64,000 bases of DNA from Actinoplanes nipponensis (GCF_016862275.1 NZ_BOMQ01000059.1:95276-159275), one strand, 5' to 3'; numbered from the stretch's first letter, positions 55,702 to 64,000 are shown. Translations and numbers: made by a program. The notes: generated by a model from the sequence alone, not told the origin.

Positions 55702-56694
55702 GTGTCAGGAGTGCGTAGCCTGACCGCTCCTGACACGTCCCAGCCGCGCGCCTGGCTGCCCAGCTTCCTGCTGCTGGCCGCCGTCTGGGGCACGAGTTTC
55801 CTGTTCATCAAGGTCGGCGTCCGCGAGCTGCACCCCCTGTGGCTCACGTTCGCCCGGGTCGCCGCCGGTGTCACCGTGCTGCTGGTGGTGCTCGCCATCA
55901 CTCGGGACAGGCTGCCGCGCGATGCGCGGCTCTGGGGCCATCTCGCGGTGGTGGCCGCGCTGGGCGTCGCGGTGCCCTTCACCCTCTTCGGGTACGGCGA
56001 ACAGCGCGTCTCCTCGGCGCTCGCCGGCATCTGGAACGCCGCCACGCCACTGGTCGCGTTGCCGCTGGCGGCGCTGGTGTTCCGCACCGAGACGCTGACC
56101 CGGCGCCGGGTGGCCGGGATCGCGACCGGCTTCCTGGGCGTCCTGGTGGTGCTGGGCGTGTGGCGCGACATCGGCGGCTCCCAGCTCACCGGCCAGCTCA
56201 TGTGCTTCGGCGCGGCGATGTGTTACGCCGTGGCGATCCCGTACCAGAAGAAGTTCATCGCCGGCCGCGCCGGTTCCGGGGTGTCGATGGCCGCCGGGCA
56301 GTTGCTGATGGCGCTGCTCCAGCTGGCCGTGCTGGCGCCCCTGCTCGCCGGCGCACCGCCATCGCCGGCGGCTTTGTCCCTGCCGGTGGTCGTCTGCGTG
56401 CTGGCGCTGGGCGCGCTCGGCACCGGGCTGGCGTTCGTGCTGAATCTGCGCGTGATCCGGGTCGCCGGGGCCAGCACGTCCGCGTCGGTGACCTACCTGA
56501 TGCCGGTGGTGGCCACCGTGGTCGGCGTGCTGATCCTCGGCGAGCACCTGGTCTGGAACCAGCCGCTGGGCGCGCTGATCGTGCTGACCGGCGTGGCGGT
56601 CTCGCAGGGCGTGCTGACGCGCCGCCGCCGCGACCCGCGACCGCCGGACGACCCGACGGTCCTGCAGCCGGGCACGGCGGCGGTCACATCATGA
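55702..56694 (+). CDS. EamA/DMT-family transporter
   Basis: A 330-residue membrane protein with ten predicted helices in two EamA halves (about 15-150 and 160-300). AAVWGTSFLFIKVGV and, in the second half, the YLMPVVATVVGVLILGEHLVW motif are typical of the RhaT/YdcZ-like drug-metabolite transporters. It probably exports a small metabolite or amino acid. The GTG at 55702 has GAGG upstream. The C-terminus is disordered. No regulator is adjacent. Confidence 0.93.
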   Translation: MSGVRSLTAPDTSQPRAWLPSFLLLAAVWGTSFLFIKVGVRELHPLWLTFARVAAGVTVLLVVLAITRDRLPRDARLWGHLAVVAALGVAVPFTLFGYGEQRVSSALAGIWNAATPLVALPLAALVFRTETLTRRRVAGIATGFLGVLVVLGVWRDIGGSQLTGQLMCFGAAMCYAVAIPYQKKFIAGRAGSGVSMAAGQLLMALLQLAVLAPLLAGAPPSPAALSLPVVVCVLALGALGTGLAFVLNLRVIRVAGASTSASVTYLMPVVATVVGVLILGEHLVWNQPLGALIVLTGVAVSQGVLTRRRRDPRPPDDPTVLQPGTAAVTS

Positions 56695-57100
56695 CTGTCG
56701 GACGACCCTGGCCCGGGTTACGACCTTCGAGGCCGACAGGCGAACTCTCGTCGAGTGGGTGGTGGCGACGAAGACGTTCGTCCTGGCTTTGGCCGGCCGG
56801 TCACACCAGTCCGGCTGGCGCATGGGGGAGGGGCGGCCGGTAGCGGACTTAGGGTCGCAGACCGCAGGGCGGCTCGTAGGGCGGTGGCCCGGTGTCGCCG
56901 GGCCGACCCGCGGCCCAGAAGCCCGGCATAGCGGCCGCCGCATCATGGCCACGCCCGGGCTGGTGGCGGCGGCGACGTCGTGGCTGCTCGGCGTCGCGGT
57001 CGCATCGTGGCCACGCCCGGCTCGGTGGCGGCCGCACCATGGCAATGTCCTGCCCCGGCGGCGGTCGCATCATGATCCGTCGCAGGGCTCGGGGATCAGC
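56695..57100. other. Intergenic region with 31-33-bp degenerate repeats
   Basis: No gene is supported. From about 56939 a unit starting CGCATCATGGCCACGCCCGG recurs near 56969, 57001, 57033 and 57066, with the middle copies diverged. On either strand it would encode only Arg/Pro/Gly-rich sequence. The part before 56939 shows no clear feature. Confidence 0.65.
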
Positions 57101-57556
57101 TCAGCCGTGCCCCAGGATCGCGGCCCGGGTGGGGCGGCGGTCGATCTCCATGAAGCGGTCCGCGCCCTCCAGCGCCGTGAAGCCGGAGCGCCGGTACACC
57201 TCGTGCGCGTCCCGGGTCGCCAGCAGGAAGCGCGCGACCCCCGCCGCGGACAGGTCCTCGACGATGCTGTCGACCAGCCACTGGCCCAGTCCTCGCCCGC
57301 GGTGGCCGGCGGCGACGAACACGTCGCAGATCCATGCGAAGGTCGCGCCGTCGGTGACGACCCGGGCGAACGCCACCTGCTCGCCGTCGGCGAGGACCGC
57401 GTACGGCTGGGAGCCCTCGAGCGCCCGCACCGTCACCTCGTAGGGCCGCCCGGCCGCCCAGTACGACTCCTCGGACAGCCACTGGTGGACGCGACCGAGG
57501 TCGACGCGTGCGGCGTCGTCCGTGAGCAGGTAACCGTCCCGCCGGCGTTCCCCCAT
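57101..57556 (-). CDS. GNAT-family N-acetyltransferase
   Basis: A 151-residue acetyltransferase. The acetyl-CoA motif DVFVAAGHRGRGLGQWLVDSIVEDL lies at about residues 75-99, with FARVVTDGATFAWI before it and EVYRRSGF after it. The substrate is unknown. The ATG at 57556 has GGGAG five bases upstream, so a 27-codon longer reading was rejected. It stands beside repeat DNA at its 3' end. The gap 57557-57747 upstream shows no clear feature. Confidence 0.92.
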   Translation of the reverse strand: MGERRRDGYLLTDDAARVDLGRVHQWLSEESYWAAGRPYEVTVRALEGSQPYAVLADGEQVAFARVVTDGATFAWICDVFVAAGHRGRGLGQWLVDSIVEDLSAAGVARFLLATRDAHEVYRRSGFTALEGADRFMEIDRRPTRAAILGHG

Positions 57557-57747
57557 GATGTCTCCCTCGTCAGACCCGACACAGGATGCCAGAGCGCGGT
57601 CGGGGTGCCGGGCCGTCCGGGGCCGGACAATGTGCAATTCCGGTCACATCGCGGTGGGCTGCGGCCCGCAGAGCCGGATGAGCCAAGCGAACGCGGCGTG
57701 CGGTCGGACAATCCGGGCGTGGGGATGCCGATCGGGGCCGGCGGCGA

Positions 57748-58515
57748 TCAGGTCGGCCCGCCGAGCGGCGACTCCGGCATCGTGCCGCCGACCAGCCGGT
57801 GCTCCGGCGCGCTCAGGTCCGGCTCGCCGACCTTCGCCGCCCACCGTTCGGCGTCGTCGCGCGGCCGGTAGCCGATCGCGCGGCCGCCCTCCTCCGACCA
57901 CCAGCGGCGGGTGTTGGCCGACACGCCCCAGACCAGCCGCCAGCCGGTCGCGGTGAGCGCGGCTTCCACCAGCCGTGCCGCGTCGCCGGGGGAGAGCCAC
58001 GCCGACAGGTCGCGGGGGTTCTCCGGCTCCTCCGCGCACGAGCCGATCCGCAGGCAGCTCACGTGGATGCCGTACCGGTCGTGGTAGAGCCGGCCCAGCG
58101 CCTCCATGGCCGCCTTGCTCCACCCGTAGTAGGAGTCGGGCCGCGGCGGCACGTCGTCGGCCAGGCCCGCCGGGCCGGCGTCGCCGCGCTCGTAGAGGCC
58201 GGCCGCGTGGTTGCTCGAGGCCAGCACCACGCGCGGGACCCCGGCGTCGTGGGCGGCCTGCAGCACGCGCTCGGTGCCGCGCACGTTGACGTCCAGCACG
58301 TCCTCGAACGGCCCCTCCCCGGCGATCCCGCCCAGGTGCACGATCGCGTCGGCGCCCCGGCACGCCCGCTCGACCGCCGCCGCGTGGGTGACGTCCAGCG
58401 CCTCGACCCCGTTGCCCGCCCGCACGTCGGTCAGGCGCAGCTCGTGGTGGCCGAGCCGCTGCCGCAGCATCTGCCCGATGGACCCGGACGCGCCGGTCAG
58501 GAGAATCACCGCCAT
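57748..58515 (-). CDS. NAD-dependent epimerase/uronate dehydrogenase-like protein
   Basis: A 255-residue short-chain enzyme. Rossmann motif LLTGASGSIGQ (about 5-15), IVHLGGIAGEG, SSNHAAGLYERG and the YYGWSK catalytic Tyr-Lys (residues ~133-138) match uronate dehydrogenases, which oxidise glucuronate or galacturonate to the lactone. The tail YGVSANTRRWW-like region (WGVSANTRRWWSEEGGRAIGYRPRDDAE) is also shared with them. The ATG at 58515 fits the family N-terminus. The 285-base gap up to 58800 shows no gene. Confidence 0.9.
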   Translation of the reverse strand: MAVILLTGASGSIGQMLRQRLGHHELRLTDVRAGNGVEALDVTHAAAVERACRGADAIVHLGGIAGEGPFEDVLDVNVRGTERVLQAAHDAGVPRVVLASSNHAAGLYERGDAGPAGLADDVPPRPDSYYGWSKAAMEALGRLYHDRYGIHVSCLRIGSCAEEPENPRDLSAWLSPGDAARLVEAALTATGWRLVWGVSANTRRWWSEEGGRAIGYRPRDDAERWAAKVGEPDLSAPEHRLVGGTMPESPLGGPT

Positions 58516-58800
58516 GGGCGCACAGTGCCCGCGCGGCGCGCGCTCATGCCGGCGATCTCGGCCCGCTTGCAGGGACGAGCCGGCCAGGTCCAGTCGGCGC
58601 CCGCGGGCTGCGCGCCGCCGCAGGACGAGAGGGTCCCACGCTGTCGTGGCGGTGTCACAGCGACGCGGCGGTGCGTCCGGGGCAGCCGCGGGCGGGGGCT
58701 GCCGGCCGCCGGTGGCCTGCGCGGAGGTGGTTGCGGCGGCCCCCACAAGCGTTCATCCGGGCTTCACAATGCCTACCTATTGGATGGATATGGTGGCGCC

Positions 58801-59427
58801 ATGACGAGATCCGTGTACCTGGGCGCCGGCGAGTCGGAAGCCGTCCGCCGGAGCGACGAGGAGGCGGCGGTCCGGCGCCAGTTCGAGATGGACGCGGTCT
58901 GGAGCCGGATGATCGCCCCCGGCGGGCGGATCCCGGACCTGCCGCTGATCGAGGTGGACCTGGGCCCGATCCACCTGCGCCGGCTGCTGGACACCGGGCC
59001 GCTGGTGCTGGTCTTCATCCGGTACGCGGGCTCGGCCGCCTGCGAGGAGACCCTGGTGGCGTACGAGCGGACCCTGGCCCCGGCCTGCGCCGACCTCGAC
59101 GCCCACCTGGTCGCGGTGAGCCCGCAGCGCGCCGAGCTGCTCGCGCCGGCCAAGCACCGCAACGACCTGAGCTACCTGGTGGCCGCCGACCCCCGGCACT
59201 CCCTGATCGACGCGTTCGGGATCGGCTACCCGGCGCCGGAGGCGATCGACAAGCTGGGCACGCGCCGCGCGGTGCTGCCCTACCCGAGCGTGGTGGTCGC
59301 CGACCGTGCCGGAACGGTCCGCTACGCCGACGTGCACCCCTTCACGGCCGCCCGCACCCCGGCGGCCCGGATCATCGCGACCCTGCGCCAGCAGATCTGC
59401 TCGATCCCGATGGCGCCGCGCCGCTGA
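58801..59427 (+). CDS. Peroxiredoxin-like (AhpC/TSA) protein
   Basis: A 208-residue thioredoxin-fold protein. IPDLPLIEVDLGPIHLRRLLDTGPLVLVFIRY is the usual entry strand pattern; C81 in YAGSAACEETL sits where the peroxidatic cysteine is expected, though the motif is altered, and a late cysteine (near 202, RQQICSIP) could resolve it. It may reduce peroxides or be a redox-sensing relative. The first ~40 residues are a charged extension. ATG 58801 is favoured by family length; no good ribosome site is seen. Confidence 0.75.
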   Translation: MTRSVYLGAGESEAVRRSDEEAAVRRQFEMDAVWSRMIAPGGRIPDLPLIEVDLGPIHLRRLLDTGPLVLVFIRYAGSAACEETLVAYERTLAPACADLDAHLVAVSPQRAELLAPAKHRNDLSYLVAADPRHSLIDAFGIGYPAPEAIDKLGTRRAVLPYPSVVVADRAGTVRYADVHPFTAARTPAARIIATLRQQICSIPMAPRR

Positions 59428-59579
59428 ACGACACGCCGACGTGGCGGGCGGGGGCGGGTGTACCCGGTGGTGGAGGGCCAGCGGAGTGCGCCACGGATCC
59501 GCCACGGCGGGCCGGCGAAGCGGCTGAAGGTTGCACTCGGGCGGCTAAAGGACGGGTCCGGTGAGACGGCCGTCGGATT

Positions 59580-59925
59580 TCCGGCCGCCAGCAGCAGCGG
59601 GTCGCCATCGCCCGGGCGCTCGCCGCGCCGACGGTTCCAGCAGGACCTGCGCCGGGTCAGCGCCGACACCGGCCGTACCTGTGTCTTCGTCACCCACAGC
59701 GTCGACGAGGCCGTCTTCCTCGGCGGCCGGGTCGTCGTGCTCAGCGCGCGGCCCGGCCGGGTCGCGCCGGACCGGCCGATCGGCCTGCCGCGGGCCGGCG
59801 TCGCGCCGGACGAGCTGCGCGGGCTGCCCGCCTACGCCGCGCTGCGCCCGGAGATCGGCCATGCCGTGCGCGCCTCGGCCACCGTGCCGGCGGGCCGCGG
59901 GAAAGCTGGCACGATGGCCGCATGA
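59580..59925 (+). pseudogene. Decayed ABC ATPase (nitrate/sulfonate/taurine type)
   Basis: Near 59580 the signature-motif remnant SGRQQQRVAIARALAAP is in one frame; the sequence then jumps, without Walker B, to the C-terminal part in another frame (FVTHSVDEAVFLGGRVVVLSARPGRV, typical of SsuB/TauB). The Walker A half is absent. It ends in an ATGA overlap with the VOC gene, so it was probably once the upstream gene of this operon. The bases 59428-59579 show nothing else. Confidence 0.75.
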
Positions 59926-60293
59926 CCCTCGATCTGTTCGCGGGCGTGCCGGTCCACGACTATCCCGCGGCGGTGGCCTGGTACGAGCAACTCCTCGGTG
60001 CGCCGCCGTCGTTCCTGCCCAACGACATCGAGGCGGTGTGGGAGCTCGCCGAGCACCGGTTCCTCTATGTCGTGGTGCGCCCGGAGCGGGCCGGGGGCGC
60101 CGAGCACACGGTGTTCGTCAGCGACTTCGACGCCCGCCTGGCCGCGATCGCCGCGCGGGGCCTGGCGCCGGCCGAGAGCGAGACCTACGGGAACGGCGTG
60201 CGCAAGGCGGTCTTCCGGGACCCGGACGGCAACGAGATCGGTTTCGGCGGCGCGCCGGTCCAGGGCACGGCGGCGGCACCCGGATTTGTATAA
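59922..60293 (+). CDS. VOC-family (glyoxalase/bleomycin-resistance-like) protein
   Basis: A 123-residue two-module metal-fold protein. VPVHDYPAAVAWYEQLLGAPP and the closing FRDPDGNEIGFGG with VRKAVF are diagnostic. The family includes glyoxalases, dioxygenases and antibiotic-binding proteins. The ATG overlaps the decayed ABC ATPase stop (ATGA). A MarR gene and an MFS exporter follow, so a drug-binding or detoxifying role is plausible. Confidence 0.92.
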   Translation: MTLDLFAGVPVHDYPAAVAWYEQLLGAPPSFLPNDIEAVWELAEHRFLYVVVRPERAGGAEHTVFVSDFDARLAAIAARGLAPAESETYGNGVRKAVFRDPDGNEIGFGGAPVQGTAAAPGFV

Positions 60294-60305
60294 GTGCTGT
60301 TACAG
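60286..60305. promoter_or_regulatory. Candidate MarR operator and leaderless promoter
   Basis: TGTA (60287-60290) and TACA (60301-60304) form an inverted pair with ten bases between. TACAGT (60301-60306) is six bases before the MarR ATG and could be a leaderless -10 box. Autorepression is inferred. Confidence 0.45.
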
Positions 60306-60312
60306 TTTCTCG

Positions 60313-60783
60313 ATGCCGCCGCCCGACCTGCTCGACAGCAGCTACTACGGTCCCCTGTTCCGCCTGCTCTCCGACATGGACGCCGACATCGCCGGGCTCT
60401 ACGCCGAGGCCGGCATCGAGGGGGTGCGCACCCGCTTCGTCGGCCCGATGATCGAACTGTCCCGGTCCGGCCCGCTGACCATCAAGGAGATCGCCGAACG
60501 GCGCGCGGTCAGCCATTCCGCGATGAGCCAGACCGTGGCCGCGATGCGCAAGGCCGGCTGGGTGGAACCCGCCGAGGACACCGACGGCCGCAAACGCCCG
60601 GTCCGGCTCACCGCCCGGGCCCGGGAGATCGTGCCGTTCCTGCAGGCCGAGTGGCGGGCCACCGAGGCGACCGTACGGGCCCTGGACGCCGAGCTGCCGT
60701 ACCCGATCATGAGCGTGGTGGCCGACATCCGGGCCGCGCTGAGCGCCCGACCGTTCGCCCAGCGGCTGCGCGAGCACCTGTGA
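60313..60783 (+). CDS. MarR-family transcriptional regulator
   Basis: A 156-residue winged-helix protein. IKEIAERRAVSHSAMSQTVAAMRKAGWVEPAEDTDGRKRPVRLT (about residues 58-101) is the DNA-binding core with its basic wing. It probably represses itself and the downstream MFS exporter, whose start overlaps its stop (GTGA), until an efflux substrate binds. The ATG appears leaderless behind TACAGT, next to a TGTA-N10-TACA dyad. Confidence 0.92.
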   Translation: MPPPDLLDSSYYGPLFRLLSDMDADIAGLYAEAGIEGVRTRFVGPMIELSRSGPLTIKEIAERRAVSHSAMSQTVAAMRKAGWVEPAEDTDGRKRPVRLTARAREIVPFLQAEWRATEATVRALDAELPYPIMSVVADIRAALSARPFAQRLREHL

Positions 60784-62027
60784 ACGCCCTCGACTCGCTC
60801 GTGGACCTGCGCCCGCTGCGCCGGCACCCGACGTTCCGCCGGCTGTGGCTGGGCACCACCGCCTCCGGGTTCGGCAGCCAGTTCGGCGCGTTCGCCGTCG
60901 TCTACTACGTCTGGGAACGCACCCGTAGCCCGGCCATGGTCGGCCTGGTCGGCCTGGTCACCGCCGGGCCGCTGATCGTGCTGGCGCTGGCCGGCAGCGC
61001 CTTCGCCGACCACGTCGATCGGCGCCGGCTCGCGGCGGGGTGCGCGTACGGCCAGCTCGCGGTGAGCGCCGGGATGGCCGTCGTGGCCGCCTCCGGCATG
61101 GGCGGCGTCGCGCCGATGCTGGTCCTGGCCGGCGCCGGCTCCGGCCTGGCCGCGCTGGGCGGTCCCGCCAAACGCGCTTTCATCCCGGCCCTGCTCAGCG
61201 GCGAGCGGCTGGCCGCCGGGCTGGCCCTCAACCACCTGTCGTTCCAGCTGGCCATGCTGCTCGGCCCCGCCGCGGCCGGCCTGGTCACCGCCGCCTGGGG
61301 CCTCACCTGGTGCTTCGTCATCGACGCGGCCACCTTCGGCCTCGCCCTGGTGGGCATCGCCGGGCTGCCCCGCGGCGTGCGGGGCGGCGAGGGCCGCCCC
61401 GGGGCGGCGGCGATCCGCGCCGGGCTGGCCTTCGCCGCCCGGACCCCCGAGGTCCGCGGCGCGTTCCTGGCCGACCTGGCCGCCACGCTGCTGGCCATGC
61501 CGTTCGCGCTGTTCCCGATGATCAACCAGGAGCGGTTCGGCGGCCGGCCGGAGATCCTCGGGCTGTTCACCACGGCCGTGGCCGTCGGCGGGGTGCTCGC
61601 GTCCGTGCTGTCCGGGCTGGCCACCCACCGCCGGCGGCCCGGCACGGTGCTGCTGGTCTGCGGCGCGGTCTGGGCCGTGGCGCTGGGACTGGTCGGGCTC
61701 TCCGGGCACCTGCTGGTGGTCCTCGCCCTGCTCGCCGTGGCCGGCGGCGCCGACACCTGGGCGGTGGTCTCGCGGGGCACGGTGGTGCAGTTGTCGACGC
61801 CGGCGGCGTACCGGGGGCGGGTGGCCTCGCTGGAGCACATCGTCGGCGCGGCCGGCCCCCAGCTGGGCAACCTGCGCGCGGGCCTGGTCGCGACGGTGAC
61901 CTCCGGCGCCGCGGCGCTGGCCCTCGGCGGCGTCCTCGGCGTGCTGGCGGCCGGGGCGATCGCCCTGACCACGCCGGCGCTGCGCCGCTTCACCGTCGAC
62001 GACCGGGTCGCCGGGGACGGGCCGTGA
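60780..62027 (+). CDS. MFS transporter
   Basis: A 415-residue secondary transporter with about 12 hydrophobic helices. FRRLWLGTTASGFGSQFGAFAVVYYV and SAFADHVDRRRLA (loop 2-3) are typical of the MFS_3-like exporters of actinobacteria. The GTG start overlaps the marR stop. It is likely an antibiotic or metabolite exporter controlled by MarR. The substrate is unknown. Confidence 0.93.
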   Translation: MNALDSLVDLRPLRRHPTFRRLWLGTTASGFGSQFGAFAVVYYVWERTRSPAMVGLVGLVTAGPLIVLALAGSAFADHVDRRRLAAGCAYGQLAVSAGMAVVAASGMGGVAPMLVLAGAGSGLAALGGPAKRAFIPALLSGERLAAGLALNHLSFQLAMLLGPAAAGLVTAAWGLTWCFVIDAATFGLALVGIAGLPRGVRGGEGRPGAAAIRAGLAFAARTPEVRGAFLADLAATLLAMPFALFPMINQERFGGRPEILGLFTTAVAVGGVLASVLSGLATHRRRPGTVLLVCGAVWAVALGLVGLSGHLLVVLALLAVAGGADTWAVVSRGTVVQLSTPAAYRGRVASLEHIVGAAGPQLGNLRAGLVATVTSGAAALALGGVLGVLAAGAIALTTPALRRFTVDDRVAGDGP

Positions 62028-62059
62028 CCGCGGGCCGCCCGGGGGCGGCCCGCGGAGGT

Positions 62060-62665
62060 TCACTGCTGGGCGGCCTCGGCGGGCGGGCGCTGGGCCGGAC
62101 CCGCCATCGCGTACGCGACGAGCCCGCCGGCCGCGAGCAATCCGGCCGTCACCGCCGCCGCGGTGCTCGCCGGGGGCTGGGCCGGCCACGTCAGGACCCG
62201 CCCGAGCAGCGGCTCCGCACGGGGGAACAGAACCGCGGCCAGCGTCCAGCCCAGCGGCATGAACCAGGCCCGGGCGGTGCCCATCGTCGCGGCGCCCAGG
62301 GCGGTCAGCCCCAGCAGCCCGGCGGCGTCGCGCACCACCAGCCCGGCCGGGCCGAAGCGCGCGCCGGTCGCCGCCGTCACCAGCAGCAGCACCACGACGA
62401 CCAGGAACGCCGCCAGCAGGTGCGTGACCCGCCGCCGCGGCCAGCGCAGCCCGGCCGTGGCGTCCAGGGCGTCGTCCGGCCCGCCGAGCGTGGCGGTCAC
62501 GGCGGCGACCAGCAGCAGGACCGTCAGGATGACCATCACCGGACCCACGGTGGGGCTGTCCGAGAACACCGACCACAGCGACCACATCAGCGCCGCGCAG
62601 CCGCCGGCCAGGGCCAGCGCCATCGGGGTGCCCCGCGAGCGCAGGTAGAGCGTGAGCCCCCTCAT
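62060..62665 (-). CDS. Membrane protein of an ABC exporter-type operon
   Basis: A 201-residue integral membrane protein with about five helices (near residues 15-35, 41-60, 82-102, 112-130, 165-190) and little soluble sequence. It has no named domain that I recognise. Its ATG overlaps the stop of the ABC-2-like permease gene (ATGA), which suggests it is a second permease subunit. The gap to the MFS gene is convergent. Confidence 0.8.
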   Translation of the reverse strand: MRGLTLYLRSRGTPMALALAGGCAALMWSLWSVFSDSPTVGPVMVILTVLLLVAAVTATLGGPDDALDATAGLRWPRRRVTHLLAAFLVVVVLLLVTAATGARFGPAGLVVRDAAGLLGLTALGAATMGTARAWFMPLGWTLAAVLFPRAEPLLGRVLTWPAQPPASTAAAVTAGLLAAGGLVAYAMAGPAQRPPAEAAQQ

Positions 62666-63984
62666 GGCGTCGCCCGCGAGAGCATGCCGTCGGTGGCCGA
62701 GCAGGCCAGGGCGGCCCGGCGCAGGGCCACGACCCGGGCCTGCGCCTCGGCGGCGGGCAGCTGCCGCAGGGCCTGCCACACCTGCACGGCCTCGCCGGTG
62801 ACCTCGGGGTCGTCGGTCTCGCCGGCCACCGGCTCCCGTCCGGCCAGCCAGGCGGCGGCCGCCACCCGGTCGGTCCATCCGGCGGACCGGGAGCACCCGG
62901 GCGGGCTGGCGAACGCCCCGAACGCGACCTGCGCGGGCACACCCTCGTCGTCCCGGAGGTGGCCGTGCGGGCCGACCTCGATGCGGAGCAGGGCCACGTC
63001 CGCGTGCCACGGCGGGTGGATCTCGGGCACGTACGAAGTGGTGTCCTCGTGCACCGCGACCGGACCGCCCGGCAGTTTCCTCAGCAGCGCCAGGCCCTCC
63101 CGCGCCCGCGGGGTCACCTCGGCGAGCAGTCCGGAGTGGGCCCGGCTCACGCACACGCGCGGCTCGTCCCGGGTGCACACCAGCTCCCGGGCCACCGGAT
63201 CGATCGCGTCGGTGACCAGCCTGTTCTCGTGAGGCATGAGGCCGACCGCCAGCGCAGCGCCCAGCGCCACCGGCAGCAGCGCGGCCACCCGGAGCCGCCA
63301 CCCGCCGGAGGTGACCAGCAGCACGGCGGCGACGGCGAGAGCGGCCAGCCAGACCGCCTGGGCGGCGCTGGCCCGGCCGGGCACGGCCGCCCAGGCGCCC
63401 GGCATGTTCATCTCGTAGATCGGCGAGAACACCAGGGCCAGCCAGCCCCGGGGCCGGGTCGCCATGGGGATGAGCAGCAGCAGGGCCAGGCCGGCCACCC
63501 CCAGCGCCGGGGCGGTCACCAGCGACGGCAGCAGGCGGCCGACCGCCAGGCCGACCCAGACCGCCGCGATCAGCGCCAGGACGCCGACGGCGGTGACGAC
63601 CAGAACCGACACGGGGAGGTACCGGGCGGTGCCGATGATCCACAGCGCCCCGGCCACCCCCGCCGCCAGGTAGCCGCACGCCACCGCGAGCGCCATCGCC
63701 CCGAGCGTCGGCACCACCCGCTGCGCCGTCGGGCGGGGAGTGCTGGCGAACAGTTCCGCCACGTTCGACCGGTGCTCGCGGCGGGCCTGCCAGGCGCCGG
63801 CGGCCAGCGCCAGGGGCCACAACAGGGCCAGGTAGAGCCGCTGCGCCATGGCCAGCTGCAGCCACCCGTCGGCGAACCCGATCCCCTCGGCGAAGAACAG
63901 CAGCAGCACGCCGACCACCAGCAGGACCAGGGCGGACCCGGCCGCCGCCGAGCGGCGCAGCTCGATACCGAGAACGCGGATCAT
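62662..63984 (-). CDS. ABC-2-like permease with large extracytoplasmic domain
   Basis: A 440-residue membrane protein with six or seven N-terminal helices (up to about residue 255), including LLFFAEGIGFADGWLQLAMAQRLYLALLWPLALAAGAWQARREHRSNVAELFASTPRP, typical of ABC-2 permeases. Residues ~260-440 form an extracytoplasmic or cytoplasmic soluble region with cysteines (ELVCTRDEPRVCVSRAH) and no recognised domain. Its ATG at 63984 overlaps a TGA that is the probable stop of an upstream gene running off the window. Confidence 0.8.
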   Translation of the reverse strand: MIRVLGIELRRSAAAGSALVLLVVGVLLLFFAEGIGFADGWLQLAMAQRLYLALLWPLALAAGAWQARREHRSNVAELFASTPRPTAQRVVPTLGAMALAVACGYLAAGVAGALWIIGTARYLPVSVLVVTAVGVLALIAAVWVGLAVGRLLPSLVTAPALGVAGLALLLLIPMATRPRGWLALVFSPIYEMNMPGAWAAVPGRASAAQAVWLAALAVAAVLLVTSGGWRLRVAALLPVALGAALAVGLMPHENRLVTDAIDPVARELVCTRDEPRVCVSRAHSGLLAEVTPRAREGLALLRKLPGGPVAVHEDTTSYVPEIHPPWHADVALLRIEVGPHGHLRDDEGVPAQVAFGAFASPPGCSRSAGWTDRVAAAAWLAGREPVAGETDDPEVTGEAVQVWQALRQLPAAEAQARVVALRRAALACSATDGMLSRATP

Positions 63985-64000
63985 CGGCCGGCCGCCGTCC
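63981..64000 (-). CDS. 3' end of an upstream gene (possibly the ABC ATPase), truncated by the window
   Basis: A TGA at 63983-63981 overlaps the permease ATG (ATGA), and the six codons before it are open to the window edge. Gene order suggests the partner ATPase, but too little is visible to identify it. Confidence 0.3.

Noticed and set aside
60399..62942. An 847-codon open frame on the minus strand
   Set aside because: It spans the MarR and MFS genes on the other strand and is low-complexity Arg/Gly/Pro.

Overview
The window is very GC-rich (well over 70% by eye), uses GTG starts often, packs genes through 4-base start/stop overlaps, and encodes typical actinobacterial proteins: a fused CydDC transporter, an SCO5389-type protein, a Ser/Thr kinase with an extracellular septum-formation-like domain, HutC and BlaI regulators, and a LolA-like secreted protein. 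I infer a filamentous actinomycete chromosome, probably Micromonosporaceae (Actinoplanes-like). No rRNA, tRNA, CRISPR array, prophage or insertion sequence was recognised.

1-8.4 kb: the end of a family 9 glycosyltransferase, a eukaryotic-type topoisomerase IB, ChaB, an XRE-cupin regulator coupled to an acetyltransferase, then a tightly coupled five-gene block (Alg14-like and Alg13-like glycosyltransferase halves, two methyltransferases, a radical SAM enzyme) that looks like sugar or glycan biosynthesis. It is followed by an HslV-like Ntn hydrolase and a secreted lipase. 8.5-19.4 kb: a transmembrane Ser/Thr kinase, an epimerase-aminotransferase fusion, the cytochrome bd oxidase operon cydA-cydB-cydDC, and a divergent BlaI/M56-peptidase pair with palindromic operators in the shared promoter. 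19.6-26.4 kb: a secreted NlpC/P60 hydrolase behind a long leader, a phosphotransferase, a MarR/epoxide hydrolase pair with its operator, a gene remnant and repeats, and a TPR/YibE-F pair.

26.4-31.3 kb: an SCO5389-family gene whose promoter carries a Fur-family (probably Zur) box, a tyrosine phosphatase-methyltransferase fusion, and trpB-trpA followed by an overlapping HutC-type GntR gene; two matching palindromes lie at the trpB promoter. 31.3-41.6 kb: two two-component systems, a membrane-anchored hydrolase, a PASTA lipoprotein, an ABC exporter with a LolA-like protein, and YcnI. 41.6-52.4 kb: ArsR/AHSA1, a 3D-like lipoprotein, DUF2277, a GT39-like glycosyltransferase, a branched-chain-amino-acid-type binding protein, a GGDEF-EAL protein, hemerythrin, a metallo-hydrolase and a large-subunit catalase. 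52.4-64 kb is looser: degenerate tandem repeats next to gene 3' ends, a repeat-rich hypothetical protein, EamA transporter, GNAT, uronate-dehydrogenase-like enzyme, peroxiredoxin-like protein, a decayed ABC ATPase coupled to a VOC/MarR/MFS resistance-type operon, and part of an ABC-2 exporter operon.

The strongest regulatory circuits read directly from the DNA are BlaI/M56 with cyd, GntR with trpBA, the Zur-like box with the SCO5389-family gene, and MarR with the epoxide hydrolase. A second theme is repeat expansion, both inside proteins (CydDC, kinase, hypothetical protein) and in intergenic DNA.
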